Shown: positions 8,034-17,216 of the stretch, piece by piece
Position numbering within the stretch: the first letter of the stretch is position 1
Layout of the letters: each line of letters opens with the position of its first letter
From: Phenylobacterium sp.
Lineage (GTDB): Bacteria > Pseudomonadota > Alphaproteobacteria > Caulobacterales > Caulobacteraceae
Assembly: GCF_019636135.1 (NCBI RefSeq)
Contig: NZ_JAHBYD010000003.1
Location: forward strand, 62,001 to 126,000
Length of the DNA stretch: 64,000 nt
Direction: 5' to 3'
Notes under the pieces: model-generated
The model's input: the letters and a program-made list of their open reading frames with translations, nothing else
The model's database searches: none
Told to the model about the DNA's origin: nothing
Translations under genes and position numbers: made by a program

Positions 8034-10162
8034 TCCGCCTTCCAGCTCCCGTCCACCGCCCAGATGGCGAAGGCGTAGTCCAGGGCGATCTCCTTCAGGA
8101 AGTCGAAACGGCCCGAGGCGCCGCCGTGGCCGGCCTCCATGTTGATCTTGAGCAGGATCGGGGCGTCGCCCGTCGTGGACTCGCGCAGCCTGGCCACCCA
8201 CTTGGCCGGCTCCCAGTAGGTGACGCGCGGGTCGGAGAGGCCGCCGGTGGCGAGGATCGGCGGATAGGGCTGGGCCGAGACCCGGTCGTAGGGGCTGTAG
8301 CCGGCGATGCGGTCGTAGGCCTCGGCGTCCTCGATCGGGTTGCCCCATTCGGGCCACTCGGGCGGGGTGAGCGGCAGCGAGGTGTCGCTCATGGTATTCA
8401 GCACGTCCACGAACGGCACCGCGGCGATGATCGCGCCCCAGAGGTCGGGCCGCAGGTTCGCGACCGCGCCCATCAGCATGCCGCCGGCCGAGCCGCCGTA
8501 GGCCGCGATCCGGCCCGCAGACGCGTAGTTCCCGGCGACCAGATGCTCGGCGCAGGCGATGAAGTCGGTGAAGGTGTTGGCCTTCTTCTCCTTGCGGCCG
8601 TCGAGGAACCAGCCCCAGCCCTTGTCCGAGCCGCCCCGGATATGCGCGGTGGCCCAGATCCAGCCGCGGTCGACGAGGCTGAGGTTGCGGATGGAGAAGC
8701 TGGGCTCCATGGCGTGGCCGTAGCTGCCGTAGCCGTAGAGCAGGAGCGGGGCCGAGCCGTCCTGCGGCGTGTCCTTCAGCATCAGCAGCGTGATCGGGAT
8801 TTCGGCGCCGTCGGCGGCCCTGGCGGTGAGGCGGCGCGCGACGTAACGGGCGGGATCGTGGCCGGACGGGATCTCCTGCGTCTTGCGCAGCGTCCGCGCG
8901 CGGGTGGCCATGTCGTAGTCGAAGGTCTGCCGGGGCGTCGTCGGCGACTGGTAGACGAAGCGGGTCGTGGTGGTGTCGTACTCGTAGCCGCCCTCGAGGT
9001 TGAGCGCGTAGGCCTCCTCGTCGAAGGCCACGATGTGCTCGGCGCCCCTTTCGCTTCCGGGGGCGCGGTCCATCACGACGAGGCGGTCCAGGGCGTTCAC
9101 CCGCTCGGCGCGGACCAGATGGCCGGCGAAGGCCGCGAAGCCGGTGATGTAGCGGCCGGGCTCGTGGGCGATCCAGTCGCGCCAGGTCGCCTTGGCCGGG
9201 ACCGCGGCGTCGGACGTGCAGAGCTTGAAGTCGACCGCGCCGTCGTCGTTGGTGCGGATCACCCAGCGGTCGGTCCAGTGGTCGAGGCTGTACTTCACGC
9301 CGACGCGGCGCGGCTCGGCGACCACCGGGGCGGCGGTGGTGTCAGCGGCCGGGATCAGCAGGATCTCGGTGGTCTCCTGATTGCCGACATGGATCAGGAC
9401 GTGGCTGTCGTCCGACGCCACGCCGACGCCCAGGAACATGCCGTCGTCCAGCTCCTCATAGACCAGGGTGTCGTCCCCGCCCCCGCCTGGACCTGGGCGC
9501 GCCGGGCGGCGGAAGACCTTGGCCGGCCGGGCGTTCTCGTCGCGCCAGATCCAGAAGATCCACCGGCTGTCGGGCGAGAAAACGAAGTCGCCATAGGCGC
9601 TCTCGATCGGCGGGCCGACCTCCTGGCCGGTCGCCAGGTCCTTCACGCGGATCTGATAGTACTCGCTGCCCTGTTCGTCGGCGGCCCAGCCGAAGAGGGC
9701 GTGGTCGGGGCTGTGGCTGGCGGCGCCCACCTGGAAGAAGGCCTTGCCCTTGGCCAGCGCGGGCTCGTCCAGCAGCACCTCCTCGCCCTCGGCCGACCCA
9801 CCCCCCTTGTGGCTTCTGGGGCGGCGGCCGTGGATCGGGTGCTCGGCGCCCAGGTCGTAGCGGACGTAGTAGTCCCAGGGGCCGTCGGGCGAGGGGACGG
9901 ATGAGTCATCCTCCTTGATGCGCCCCTTCATCTCGGCGAACAGCCGGGCCTGCAGGTCTTCCGTGCCGGCCAGCACGGCCTTGGTGTAGGCGTTCTCGGC
10001 GTCGAGGTGGCTGCGGATGTCGGCCCGCAGCACCTTCGGGTCGCGCAGCACCTGCTGCCAGTTCTCGTCCTTCATCCAGGCGTAGTCGTCGACCCGGACG
10101 CGGCCCAGTTGCTCGATGCGATGCGGGACCTTGGCGGCGACGGGGGCTTTTGTGGCGCTCAT
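8030..10162 (-). CDS. ptrB: Oligopeptidase B (S9A prolyl oligopeptidase family)
   Basis: 710 residues, usual for the family. Residues 1-75 include VDDYAWMKDENW, the S9A N-terminal signature. A beta-propeller follows to about residue 430. The alpha/beta hydrolase domain carries LLLYGYGSYG, nucleophile Ser in YGGSAGGMLMG, Asp in GGLSDPRVTYWEPAKW and His in NMEAGHGGASGRF, a complete triad. Oligopeptidase B cleaves short peptides after basic residues in the cytosol. No signal peptide is seen. It overlaps the acetyltransferase start and probably forms a two-gene unit with it. Confidence 0.95.
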   Translation of the reverse strand: MSATKAPVAAKVPHRIEQLGRVRVDDYAWMKDENWQQVLRDPKVLRADIRSHLDAENAYTKAVLAGTEDLQARLFAEMKGRIKEDDSSVPSPDGPWDYYVRYDLGAEHPIHGRRPRSHKGGGSAEGEEVLLDEPALAKGKAFFQVGAASHSPDHALFGWAADEQGSEYYQIRVKDLATGQEVGPPIESAYGDFVFSPDSRWIFWIWRDENARPAKVFRRPARPGPGGGGDDTLVYEELDDGMFLGVGVASDDSHVLIHVGNQETTEILLIPAADTTAAPVVAEPRRVGVKYSLDHWTDRWVIRTNDDGAVDFKLCTSDAAVPAKATWRDWIAHEPGRYITGFAAFAGHLVRAERVNALDRLVVMDRAPGSERGAEHIVAFDEEAYALNLEGGYEYDTTTTRFVYQSPTTPRQTFDYDMATRARTLRKTQEIPSGHDPARYVARRLTARAADGAEIPITLLMLKDTPQDGSAPLLLYGYGSYGHAMEPSFSIRNLSLVDRGWIWATAHIRGGSDKGWGWFLDGRKEKKANTFTDFIACAEHLVAGNYASAGRIAAYGGSAGGMLMGAVANLRPDLWGAIIAAVPFVDVLNTMSDTSLPLTPPEWPEWGNPIEDAEAYDRIAGYSPYDRVSAQPYPPILATGGLSDPRVTYWEPAKWVARLRESTTGDAPILLKINMEAGHGGASGRFDFLKEIALDYAFAIWAVDGSWKAE

Positions 10163-10355
10163 GCGGCGCTAGATGCGGCCTCCGGCGCGCCCGCTCAAGC
10201 GTACAATCCCTTGCCGGGTGCGCGTTTCCGCGCGCGGCTCACGGCCGCAGGCGAATGTGGCGGCTTGTTGGCCACAGTCGTTCCGTGATTCACTACTTGT
10301 GCATCGAGATCGCGCATCAAAGACGCGAGGGGCTAGTCGAGTTGAGGGGCCACCC

Positions 10356-11210
10356 ATGGTCATGGACCTGGCGGTTGATCTGATCCACGCGACTGTTCAG
10401 CTTGAACAGCCGCTGGGCGACGGGACACGCACCGTCGGAACGGGCTTCCTGATCTCCGCGCCGGGCGCCGACGGCAAGCCGCGCACGGTGCTCGTCACGG
10501 CCAACCACGTGTTCCAGAAGATGCCGGGCGCGACCGCCCGCATCGGCTACCGCATCGCCAATCCGGACGGTTCGTGGAGCTACTCGCCCCAGCAGTTGAA
10601 GATCCGCGACGGCGACGGCCGCGAACTGTGGACCCACCACCCGAACCGCGACGTCGCCGCCATCACCATCAAGGCGCCGGCCGAGTTCGCGAAGGCGGCG
10701 CTGCCGATGAACTACCTGGCCGCCGACGACACCTTCGACAAGTACCAGGTGAGCGCCGGCGACGAGATGATGGCGCTGGGCTTCCCGCGCGGGCTGTCGG
10801 CCAATTCGGCGGGCTTCCCGATCCTGCGTTCGGGCCGGGTGGCCAGCTATCCGCTGGCGCCGGCCAAGGTGTTCCCGACCTTTCTGCTCGACTTCTCGGT
10901 CTTCCCGGGCAACTCGGGCGGGCCGGTGTTCGTCAGCCGGGGCGTGCGGCCACTGGCGTCGGGCGTCCAGCAGGCGTCGAATGCGGCCGAGGCCGCGCCG
11001 GCCGACGACGGCTTCATCGCCGGCCTGCTGACCCAGCAGGTCGAACTGAACAACGAGCGCCTCGAGATCGGCATCGTCACCCACGCCCGCTACATCCGCG
11101 AGACCATCGGCCTGATGCAGAACCCGCTGACGCAGACGACGCTGGCCGAGGGCATGACCGCGGTGACCGGCAGCAAGACCGCGTCGGCCGAGGAAGCCGC
11201 GCGCGAGTAG
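10356..11210 (+). CDS. Trypsin-like serine protease
   Basis: 284 residues from the ATG at 10356, preceded by GAGGGGC; the longer frame from 10173 has no ribosome site and an unlikely Arg/Pro-rich leader. The chymotrypsin-fold triad is complete: His in VTANHVF, Asp in NRDVAAI and Ser in PGNSGGPVF. GTGFLISA is the usual strand before the His. No signal peptide, membrane segment or PDZ domain is visible, so the protein may stay in the cytoplasm or leave by another route. The C-terminal 40 residues are low complexity. Substrate unknown. Confidence 0.85.
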   Translation: MVMDLAVDLIHATVQLEQPLGDGTRTVGTGFLISAPGADGKPRTVLVTANHVFQKMPGATARIGYRIANPDGSWSYSPQQLKIRDGDGRELWTHHPNRDVAAITIKAPAEFAKAALPMNYLAADDTFDKYQVSAGDEMMALGFPRGLSANSAGFPILRSGRVASYPLAPAKVFPTFLLDFSVFPGNSGGPVFVSRGVRPLASGVQQASNAAEAAPADDGFIAGLLTQQVELNNERLEIGIVTHARYIRETIGLMQNPLTQTTLAEGMTAVTGSKTASAEEAARE

Positions 11211-11250
11211 CCGCTCAGATACGCCGCCGATTCCCAGGCCTCCGCCGGGC

Positions 11251-11643
11251 TCAGCAGCACCCGTCGGGACGGTCCTTGCCGATCTCGCGGCCTTCGTCGT
11301 CGCCGCCCGCTGAGCAGGCCTCGAGCAGCTTCGCGAAGAACGGGGCGCAGAGTTCCGGCCTGCCGCCGCAGCAGTCCTGCACGAGATACTCCAGCAACTC
11401 GCCGAAACGGCCATGCGCGACGCTGTAGATGATCGACCGGCCCTCGCGATGCGAGCGGATGAGGCCGGTCGAGGCGAGGATTCCCAGATTGCTGGACGAG
11501 GTGTTCTGCAAGGCGCCGGTGCGGCGGGCCACTTCGCCGGCAGGCAGGCCTTGGGGCCCGGCCTCGACCAGGAGGCGGAACGCCAGGAGGCGACCCTCGT
11601 GGCCCAGCGCGGCGAACGACTTGGCGGCGGTTTCGGCGTCCAT
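11251..11643 (-). CDS. ArsR/SmtB-family metalloregulator with Cys-rich tail
   Basis: 130 residues. The winged helix reads FAALGHEGRLLAFRLLVEAG, then RTGALQNTSSSNLGILASTGLI and HREGRSIIYSVAHG. The C-terminal tail carries DCCGGRPELC, a lone Cys in LEACSAG and a terminal CC, a pattern seen in ArsR proteins associated with arsenic resistance. No arsenic transporter or reductase gene is adjacent, so it may act at a distance or be a remnant of an ars locus. An inverted repeat at 11681-11700 upstream is a candidate operator. Confidence 0.88.
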   Translation of the reverse strand: MDAETAAKSFAALGHEGRLLAFRLLVEAGPQGLPAGEVARRTGALQNTSSSNLGILASTGLIRSHREGRSIIYSVAHGRFGELLEYLVQDCCGGRPELCAPFFAKLLEACSAGGDDEGREIGKDRPDGCC

Positions 11644-11680
11644 CGAACCACATCGAACGGTCGATCGCCAATGAAGATGC

Positions 11681-11700
11681 GAACGACTCTCAAGTCGTTC
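11681..11700. promoter_or_regulatory. Inverted repeat upstream of arsR, candidate operator
   Basis: gaacgact (11681-11688) and agtcgttc (11693-11700) form a perfect 8-bp dyad with a 4-nt centre, 38 nt upstream of the ArsR start on the minus strand. A dyad of this size and position suits a dimeric ArsR repressor. The intergenic DNA from 11701 to 11841 shows nothing else. Confidence 0.5.
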
Positions 11701-11841
11701 ATCTAGCGCCAGTTCGCCGCCGCCGTCGAGCGCAGGAACGCGCCGCGGGCGAAGTTTCGGTTGGATCGCCCGGCGACGCGCGGCGCCGGCGTCGCGGCAG
11801 GGATGCGCGGAGGGCCTTGAACGGCCTCCGCCACCGACGTC

Positions 11842-12291
11842 TCAGCCGCCGTACAGGACCGAGATGGTCTCGGCGATGCAGGCGGGGCGGTCCTCGCCCT
11901 CGATCTCGATGGTGCATTCGTTCTTGATCTGCATGCCGCCGGCCTTGGGCTCGGCGCCGATCAGCTTCTGGCGCATGCGCACGCGCTTGCCGACGCGGAC
12001 CATGTTGGTGAAGCGCACCTTGTCCGAGCCGTAGTTGATGCCGCGGGTCACGCCCTTCACCGGCAGCATCCCGGCGCCCAGCATCGGGATCAGGCTCAGC
12101 GTCAGATAGCCGTGGGCGATCGGGCCGCCGATCTCCTTCGTCGCGCGCTCGACGTCGACGTGGATCCACTGGTGGTCGCCGGTGGCGTCGGCGAACTTGT
12201 TGACGCGGTCCTGGTCGATCGTGACCCAGTCCGACACGCCCACCTCCTGGCCCACCAGTCCGGGCAGGTCCTTGATCTCGACCGGGTTCAT
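11842..12291 (-). CDS. MaoC-family (R)-specific enoyl-CoA hydratase
   Basis: 149 residues from the ATG at 12291 (MNPVEIKDLPGLVGQEVG); 19 further upstream residues rich in Pro/Thr are not family-like. The hot-dog fold hydratase motif is complete: FADATGDHQWIHVDVERA with catalytic Asp and His, then GGPIAHGYLTLSLIP. LNYGSDKVRFTN-like strands follow (here INYGSDKVRF). It hydrates trans-2-enoyl-CoA and is likely cytosolic. Neighbouring acyl-CoA ligase and enoyl-CoA hydratase genes point to catabolism of fatty or alicyclic acids. Confidence 0.9.
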   Translation of the reverse strand: MNPVEIKDLPGLVGQEVGVSDWVTIDQDRVNKFADATGDHQWIHVDVERATKEIGGPIAHGYLTLSLIPMLGAGMLPVKGVTRGINYGSDKVRFTNMVRVGKRVRMRQKLIGAEPKAGGMQIKNECTIEIEGEDRPACIAETISVLYGG

Positions 12292-12361
12292 TCGTTCGCT
12301 CCTCGATGTTGCGGGTGTGGTGGTAGGTGTCGGACGATCCGGGGGCAAGGCGGACGCGGGG

Positions 12362-12655
12362 TCAGCGACGCGTCGGCGGGGGTCCGAAGCGGGCGCCGTG
12401 CCAGACAGCCACTATCGTCACCCTGTCGATCGTTGGTTCGTAGCGATAGCTGATGATGCAGGGGCGCACGAAGGTCAGTTCACGTAGCCCGCCAGCGGCC
12501 GGTCGGCCGCGCTCCGGCAGCGTCTCGAGGCTGTTTCCCGCATCCAGGATCGCCTGCGCAAAGGCGTCTGCGGCGCGGGGCCTATCGGCAGCGATCCAAT
12601 CATAGATATCCTCGACGCCGCAAAGCGCGTCCTCAGACCAAATGACGGTCGCCAA
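12362..12655 (-). CDS. RelE/ParE-family toxin
   Basis: 97 residues starting with TTG at 12655, three nt after the antitoxin stop. The ParE/RelE fold is evident: IWSEDALCGVEDIYDWIAADRP, AFAQAILDAGNSLETLPERGRP, then LRELTFVRPCIISYRY and VTIVAVWHGAR. ParE toxins poison DNA gyrase while RelE toxins cut mRNA; the sequence does not decide which. The weak TTG start and tight linkage to the upstream gene fit low toxin synthesis. Confidence 0.85.
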   Translation of the reverse strand: MATVIWSEDALCGVEDIYDWIAADRPRAADAFAQAILDAGNSLETLPERGRPAAGGLRELTFVRPCIISYRYEPTIDRVTIVAVWHGARFGPPPTRR

Positions 12656-12658
12656 TGC

Positions 12659-12841
12659 TCAGCGTGACCGCGGCCTAGGCGCACGCTCTCCGCGCGCGAG
12701 CTTCTCAAGCCATAGCTTCACTTCGCTGTGCGGCACCACACGTCCCGCTTCCGCGTCGGCCAGGCCGCGCGCGATAGACGCCTCAAGGGTGTCGGGCTGC
12801 TCGCGGCGGGCGGATTCGATCTCGGCTCTGCGCTGCTTCAT
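12659..12841 (-). CDS. Antitoxin of the RelE/ParE-type pair
   Basis: 60 residues: MKQRRAEIESARREQPDTLE, then ASIARGLADAEAGRVVPHSEVKLWLEKLARG and a basic tail. The stretch DAEAGRVVPHSEVKLWLEK is typical of short antitoxins paired with ParE/RelE toxins in Proteobacteria. It precedes the toxin by 3 nt, the normal order. The 43 nt upstream must hold the promoter and include ATTGTATCAC. It should bind the toxin and repress its own operon. Confidence 0.82.
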   Translation of the reverse strand: MKQRRAEIESARREQPDTLEASIARGLADAEAGRVVPHSEVKLWLEKLARGERAPRPRSR

Positions 12842-12884
12842 GGGTCGATTGTATCACGGGATCCGCCGAGAACAAAACAGGACT

Positions 12885-14426
12885 CTACACGATCCGCGAG
12901 CCCGCCTTGCCCCAGTAGGCGTCGCGGATGAGGCGCTTGTAGAGCTTGCCGGTGGCGTGGCGGGGCAGCTCCTCCATGAAGTCGAGCTTGCGGGGCGCTT
13001 TCACGTGGCTGAGGCCGGCGCGGGCGAAGGCCATCAGTTCGTCGCGCAGCGCATCGCCCGCCTCGGCCCAGTCGGCGGGCTGGATCACCGCGATCACCTG
13101 CTCGCCCATCTCCTCGTGCGGGCCGCCCACCACGGCCACGTCGGCGACCTTGGGGTGGCCGATCAGCAGGTTCTCGATCTCCTGCGGATAGATGTTCACG
13201 CCGCCCGAGATGATCATGAAGCTCTTGCGGTCGGTCAGGTAGAGATAGCCCTCCTCGTCGACCCAGCCCACGTCGCCCAGCGTCGTCCAGCCGTGGCGGT
13301 TGGTGTTCTCGGCCACCTTCTCGGGGGCGTTGTGGTAGGCGAGCGGCGGGCCGTTGGCGAAGTGGACCACGCCCTCGGAGCGGGGCGGCAGCGCCTCGCC
13401 GTCCTCGCCGCAGATCCTGAGTTCGCCGATGATCGCGCGGCCGACCGAGCCCTTGTGCGCCATCCACTCGGGCGCGGTGATGTAGCAGAAGCCGTTGCCC
13501 TCGGTGCCGGCGTAGTACTCGTAGATCGCGTCGCCCCACCAGGCGATCATCTGCTCCTTCACGGGCACGGGGCAGGGCGCGGCGGCATGCACCGCCGACT
13601 TCATCGACGAGACGTCGTAGCGGTCGCGCACTTCCTGCGGCAGCTTCAGCATGCGCACGAAGTGGGTGGGCACGAACTGGCCGCAGTCGCACCGGTGCTT
13701 CTCGATCAGGGCCAGGGCCTGTTCGGGGTCGAACTTCTCCATCACCACGACCGTCCCGCCCTGGCGATGCACGCCCATGGTCCAGCGCAGGGGGGCGGCG
13801 TGATAGAGCGGCGCGGGCGACAGGTAGGTCGGCGTCTCGGGGAAGCCGAACAGCATCTGGGCGATGCTGCCCATGCCCGGCGTCTGGTCGATGGGCAGGC
13901 CGGTGAGCGGCGGCTTGATACCCTTGGGCCGGCCGGTGGTGCCCGACGAGTAGAGCATGTCCGAGCCCGAGGTCTCGTCGGCGATCGGCGTGGTCGGGAA
14001 GCCGGCGATGGCCGCCTCCCAGCTTTCGTAGGGCGCCCGGGCCGGGTCGGTCATGTAGAGCTTCACCGACTTCGGCAGCACGCCCGGCAGTTCGTCGACC
14101 ACGGCGCCGACGCCCGGGGACGTGACCAGCAGCCGCGCCCCGCAGTCGCCCACGATGTACTCGACCTCGCCGGCGGTGAGCTTGGACGAGATGCAGGTGT
14201 AGTAGAGCCCCGCCCGCTGCGCCGCCCAGGCGATCTCGTAGTAGCGGGGGTGGTTCTCCAGGAAGATGGCGATGACGTCGCCCACCTTCAGGCCCAGCGA
14301 CCGGAACAGGTGCGCCGCCTGGTTCGAGCGCTCGTCCAACTGGCGGTAGGTCACCGTCTCGCCCGAGCCGGCCATGATGTAGGCGGCCCGGTCGGGATGG
14401 GTCTTGGCATGGATCGCCGGATGCAT
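12885..14426 (-). CDS. AMP-dependent acyl-CoA synthetase/ligase
   Basis: 513 residues of the class I adenylate-forming family. ATP P-loop: LYSSGTTGRPKG. Further motifs are YYAGTEGNG (A5), WTTLGDVGWVDEEGYLYLTDRK (A7/A8 hinge) and the catalytic Lys in ATGKLYKRLIR. It activates a carboxylic acid to acyl-CoA through an acyl-AMP. It shares the neighbourhood with MaoC hydratase and an enoyl-CoA hydratase across the divergent gap at 14427-14633. The chain length and type of acid cannot be read from the sequence. Confidence 0.93.
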   Translation of the reverse strand: MHPAIHAKTHPDRAAYIMAGSGETVTYRQLDERSNQAAHLFRSLGLKVGDVIAIFLENHPRYYEIAWAAQRAGLYYTCISSKLTAGEVEYIVGDCGARLLVTSPGVGAVVDELPGVLPKSVKLYMTDPARAPYESWEAAIAGFPTTPIADETSGSDMLYSSGTTGRPKGIKPPLTGLPIDQTPGMGSIAQMLFGFPETPTYLSPAPLYHAAPLRWTMGVHRQGGTVVVMEKFDPEQALALIEKHRCDCGQFVPTHFVRMLKLPQEVRDRYDVSSMKSAVHAAAPCPVPVKEQMIAWWGDAIYEYYAGTEGNGFCYITAPEWMAHKGSVGRAIIGELRICGEDGEALPPRSEGVVHFANGPPLAYHNAPEKVAENTNRHGWTTLGDVGWVDEEGYLYLTDRKSFMIISGGVNIYPQEIENLLIGHPKVADVAVVGGPHEEMGEQVIAVIQPADWAEAGDALRDELMAFARAGLSHVKAPRKLDFMEELPRHATGKLYKRLIRDAYWGKAGSRIV

Positions 14427-14633
14427 GGACGCGTCGCTCCCGTGGGCTTGCGGGTCTGTGGCGCCCGCCGTTTCGGCGAGTGAGCGGCGTTGACGTGGCG
14501 GGCGTCAAGCGGGGCGCTGCGCGCCGGGGGCGCCAGCCGGAACCGTCGCCGCGTCGAACGGCGCCGGCGGCTTGCAGTCGCCGCGCGATAGGGATGGGAT
14601 GGCGGCCCGTTCGCCCCGCCGAAGGACCGCGCC

Positions 14634-15890
14634 ATGCCCGATTCCGCCCAACCCGCGCCGACCGCCGCCTCGACCGATCCTGTCGCGCTGGGGGTGATGC
14701 AGGGCGTTCCGCCGCCGGCGGAGAAGACCGTACGGGCGTCGGACAGCACGAGCTGGCGGTTCCCGAACACGCGCTGGAGCTTCAGCCACCAGCGGGAGCT
14801 GGGCCCGTCGGCGGGCATCCGGCGCGGGCCGGGCGCGGCGGCGGCGCTGCCCCATGCGCTGCGCGACGACCTGGACGCCGTGCCGTTCACGACCCAGGAC
14901 GGGCGGGCGATGACCTGGGGCGAGAGCGTCGCGGAGAATTTCACCGACGGGCTGGTGGTGCTGCACCGCGGGCAGGTGGTCTACGAGACCTATCGCGGGG
15001 CGCTGACGCCTGAGCGGCCGCACCTGGCGATGTCGGTGACCAAGTCGTTCTGCGGCCTCCTGGCGGCGATGCTGGCGCACGAGGGCGCGATCGACCCGGC
15101 GGCCCTGGTGACGGCCTACGTGCCCGAGCTGGAGGGCAGCGCGTTCGGCGACGCCACGGTCCGCCACGTGATGGATATGACCACCGGCGTCCGCTACCGC
15201 GAGGACTACGTCGACCCCGACGCCGAGGTGCGGTTCTACGGCGTGGCGGCGGGGTGGTCGCGGCCGCCGGAGGGCTATGCCGGCCCGACGACCGTGTTCG
15301 ACTTCCTGAAGACGCTGAAGAAGCAGGGCGAGCACGGCGAGGCCTTCGCCTACAAGACCTGCAACACCGAGGTGCTGGGCTGGATCGTGCAGCGCGCGGC
15401 CGGGCAGGCCTTCGCCGACCTGCTCTCCGAGCGCATCTGGCGGAAGCTGGGCGCGGAGGAGGACGGCTACGTCATGGTCGACGGCGCGGGCTTCGCGCTG
15501 TGCGGCGCGGGCCTGAACGTCACCACCCGCGACCTGGCGCGGTTCGGCGAGATGATGCGGCTGGGCGGGACGTTCAACGGCCAGCGGGTCGTGCCCGAGG
15601 CGGTGGTGGCCGACATCGCGGGCGGGGCGCGGACCGAGGACTTCGCCAAGGCCGGCTATGTGACCCTGCCGGGCTGGAGCTACCGGAACCAGTGGTGGGT
15701 GAGCCACAACCGCTTCGGCGCCTATACGGCCCGCGGCATCCACGGCCAGGTCTGCTACGTCGCGCCGGGCGCCGAGATGGTGATCGCGCGCTTCGCCTCG
15801 CACCCCACGGCGGCCAACGGCAACGGTCCGCTGGATCGGGTGTCGCTGCCGGCCTACGAGGCGATCGGGGCGCACCTCTCGGGGGCTTGA
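14634..15890 (+). CDS. Beta-lactamase-fold serine hydrolase (class C / NylB-like)
   Basis: 418 residues. The nucleophile Ser and Lys lie in MSVTKSFCGLLAAML (SxxK). A Tyr-based second motif lies in FAYKTCNTEVLGW, and the HG box in RGIHGQVCYVAPGAEMVI. DMTTGVRYREDYVDP is also characteristic of the family that includes 6-aminohexanoate-dimer hydrolase and EstB-type esterases. No signal peptide is seen. Likely an esterase or amidase acting on small esters or amides before CoA activation by neighbouring ligases. Confidence 0.88.
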   Translation: MPDSAQPAPTAASTDPVALGVMQGVPPPAEKTVRASDSTSWRFPNTRWSFSHQRELGPSAGIRRGPGAAAALPHALRDDLDAVPFTTQDGRAMTWGESVAENFTDGLVVLHRGQVVYETYRGALTPERPHLAMSVTKSFCGLLAAMLAHEGAIDPAALVTAYVPELEGSAFGDATVRHVMDMTTGVRYREDYVDPDAEVRFYGVAAGWSRPPEGYAGPTTVFDFLKTLKKQGEHGEAFAYKTCNTEVLGWIVQRAAGQAFADLLSERIWRKLGAEEDGYVMVDGAGFALCGAGLNVTTRDLARFGEMMRLGGTFNGQRVVPEAVVADIAGGARTEDFAKAGYVTLPGWSYRNQWWVSHNRFGAYTARGIHGQVCYVAPGAEMVIARFASHPTAANGNGPLDRVSLPAYEAIGAHLSGA

Positions 15891-15946
15891 CCACCCTACC
15901 GTCAACCGCGCCCGAGTGGCGGGGACTGACAACGAGGACCCCGAGC

Positions 15947-16828
15947 ATGGCTGCCTACGAGACCCTGATCCTGGACGTCGAGGACGGCGTCGCGACGATG
16001 ACGCTGAACCGGCCCGACAAGCTGAACGCCTTCAACACCCAGATGATGAAGGACATGATCGCCGCGTTCGACGAGACCGACGCGCGCGACGACGTCCGCG
16101 TGGTGATCGTCACCGGGGCGGGCCGGGCGTTCTGCGCCGGGGCCGACCTGTCGGCTGGGGCCGAGACCTTCAACTACGACGCCCGCAGCGCGGCGGACCA
16201 GCAGGCGCGCGCCGGGACGGGCGGGGTGAACCGCGACGGCGGCGGCCTGCTCACCCTGCGCATCTTCGAGAGCCTGAAGCCGGTGATCTCGGCCTGCAAC
16301 GGCGCGGCGGTGGGCATCGGGGTCACCATGCAGTGCGCCATGGACATCCGGCTGGCGTCCGAGAACGCCCGCTACGGCTTCGTGTTCGCGCGGCGCGGGC
16401 TGAACCCGGAGGCGGCCTCGTCGTGGTTCCTGCCGCACCTGGTGGGCGTCCAGACGGCGCTGGAGTGGTGCTACACGGGCCGGATCTTCCCGGCCGCCGA
16501 GGCGCACGAGAAGGGCTTCGTGCGCTCGATCCACGCGCCGGACGACCTGCTGCCGGCCGCCAGGGCGATCGCCCGCGAGATCGCCGACAACACCGCGCCG
16601 GTGTCGGTGGCCATCACGCGCCAGTTGATCTGGCGGATGGCGGGCGCGGCGCACCCGATGCACGCCCACCAGGCCGACAGCCGCGGCATCCAGGCCCGCG
16701 GCAAGTCGGGCGACGCGCGCGAGGGCGTCACCTCGTTCCTGGAGAAGCGGCCGCCGAACTATCCGGACAAGGTCTCGCAGGACCTGCCCGACATCTGGCC
16801 GCACTGGACCCGACCCGAGTTCAGTTGA
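15947..16828 (+). CDS. Enoyl-CoA hydratase/isomerase (crotonase family)
   Basis: 293 residues from the ATG at 15947; the upstream frame runs through the hydrolase gene. Crotonase motifs: LNRPDKLNAFNTQMMKDM, VVIVTGAGRAFCAGADLS forming the oxyanion hole, and ISACNGAAVGIGVTMQCAMDIRLAS. The usual first catalytic Glu position is occupied within VFARRGLNPEAASSWFLP, where Glu follows Pro. It should hydrate or isomerise an enoyl-CoA and fits beta-oxidation with the local ligases. A terminator follows at 16834. Confidence 0.92.
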   Translation: MAAYETLILDVEDGVATMTLNRPDKLNAFNTQMMKDMIAAFDETDARDDVRVVIVTGAGRAFCAGADLSAGAETFNYDARSAADQQARAGTGGVNRDGGGLLTLRIFESLKPVISACNGAAVGIGVTMQCAMDIRLASENARYGFVFARRGLNPEAASSWFLPHLVGVQTALEWCYTGRIFPAAEAHEKGFVRSIHAPDDLLPAARAIAREIADNTAPVSVAITRQLIWRMAGAAHPMHAHQADSRGIQARGKSGDAREGVTSFLEKRPPNYPDKVSQDLPDIWPHWTRPEFS

Positions 16829-16833
16829 TCCCA

Positions 16834-16857
16834 GGGCGCGTCGGGCGCCCGATTTTT
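16834..16857 (+). terminator. Rho-independent terminator after the enoyl-CoA hydratase
   Basis: gggcgc (16834-16839) pairs with gcgccc (16845-16850) over a 5-nt loop and is followed by gattttt. It starts 5 nt after the stop codon. Confidence 0.8.
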
Positions 16858-16859
16858 CG

Positions 16860-16958
16860 AACCGCGGAGACCGCGGAGATGCGCAGAGAGGCGGCGGGAG
16901 CTTCGGACTCCTCCGCGAATCTCCGCGATCTCCGCGGTTTTTTGCTGCGCCTGCGGCG
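16860..16958. repeat. Imperfect-hairpin repeat element A
   Basis: Arm one (from 16860) is built of repeated ccgcggaga units; arm two (16911-16939) is its imperfect complement ending ctccgcggtt and runs into TTTTTT (16938-16943). It is followed by the GC palindrome tgcgcctgcggcg. The same plan, a hairpin of short tandem units starting GAACC plus a GCGCCTGCGGCGC-like block, recurs at 21471, 35931 and 52994. The rest of this 388-nt gap, up to 17216, holds no gene that can be supported. Confidence 0.6.
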
Positions 16959-17216
16959 TCCAAGGCGGTTGAGGGACGTGGCGATGTTCGCGCATGCTGC
17001 GGCGCACGCGAAGAGGGCAGGTACAGCGGACAGGCTTACTGGAACGGGGGTTTGCGATTGCTGGCGTTGCGCGGATCTTCTGCTCTCGCAATAGGAGAGG
17101 GCGGTTTTTCTCTATTTCCCGGTTGTCCACAGCGTCCGATGCCGATAATGACGGCGCACTCATCTTATGAATCAATCAGCGTCCTCTGTTGGCGCGAAAC
17201 CTTTGGAACCCGATAA

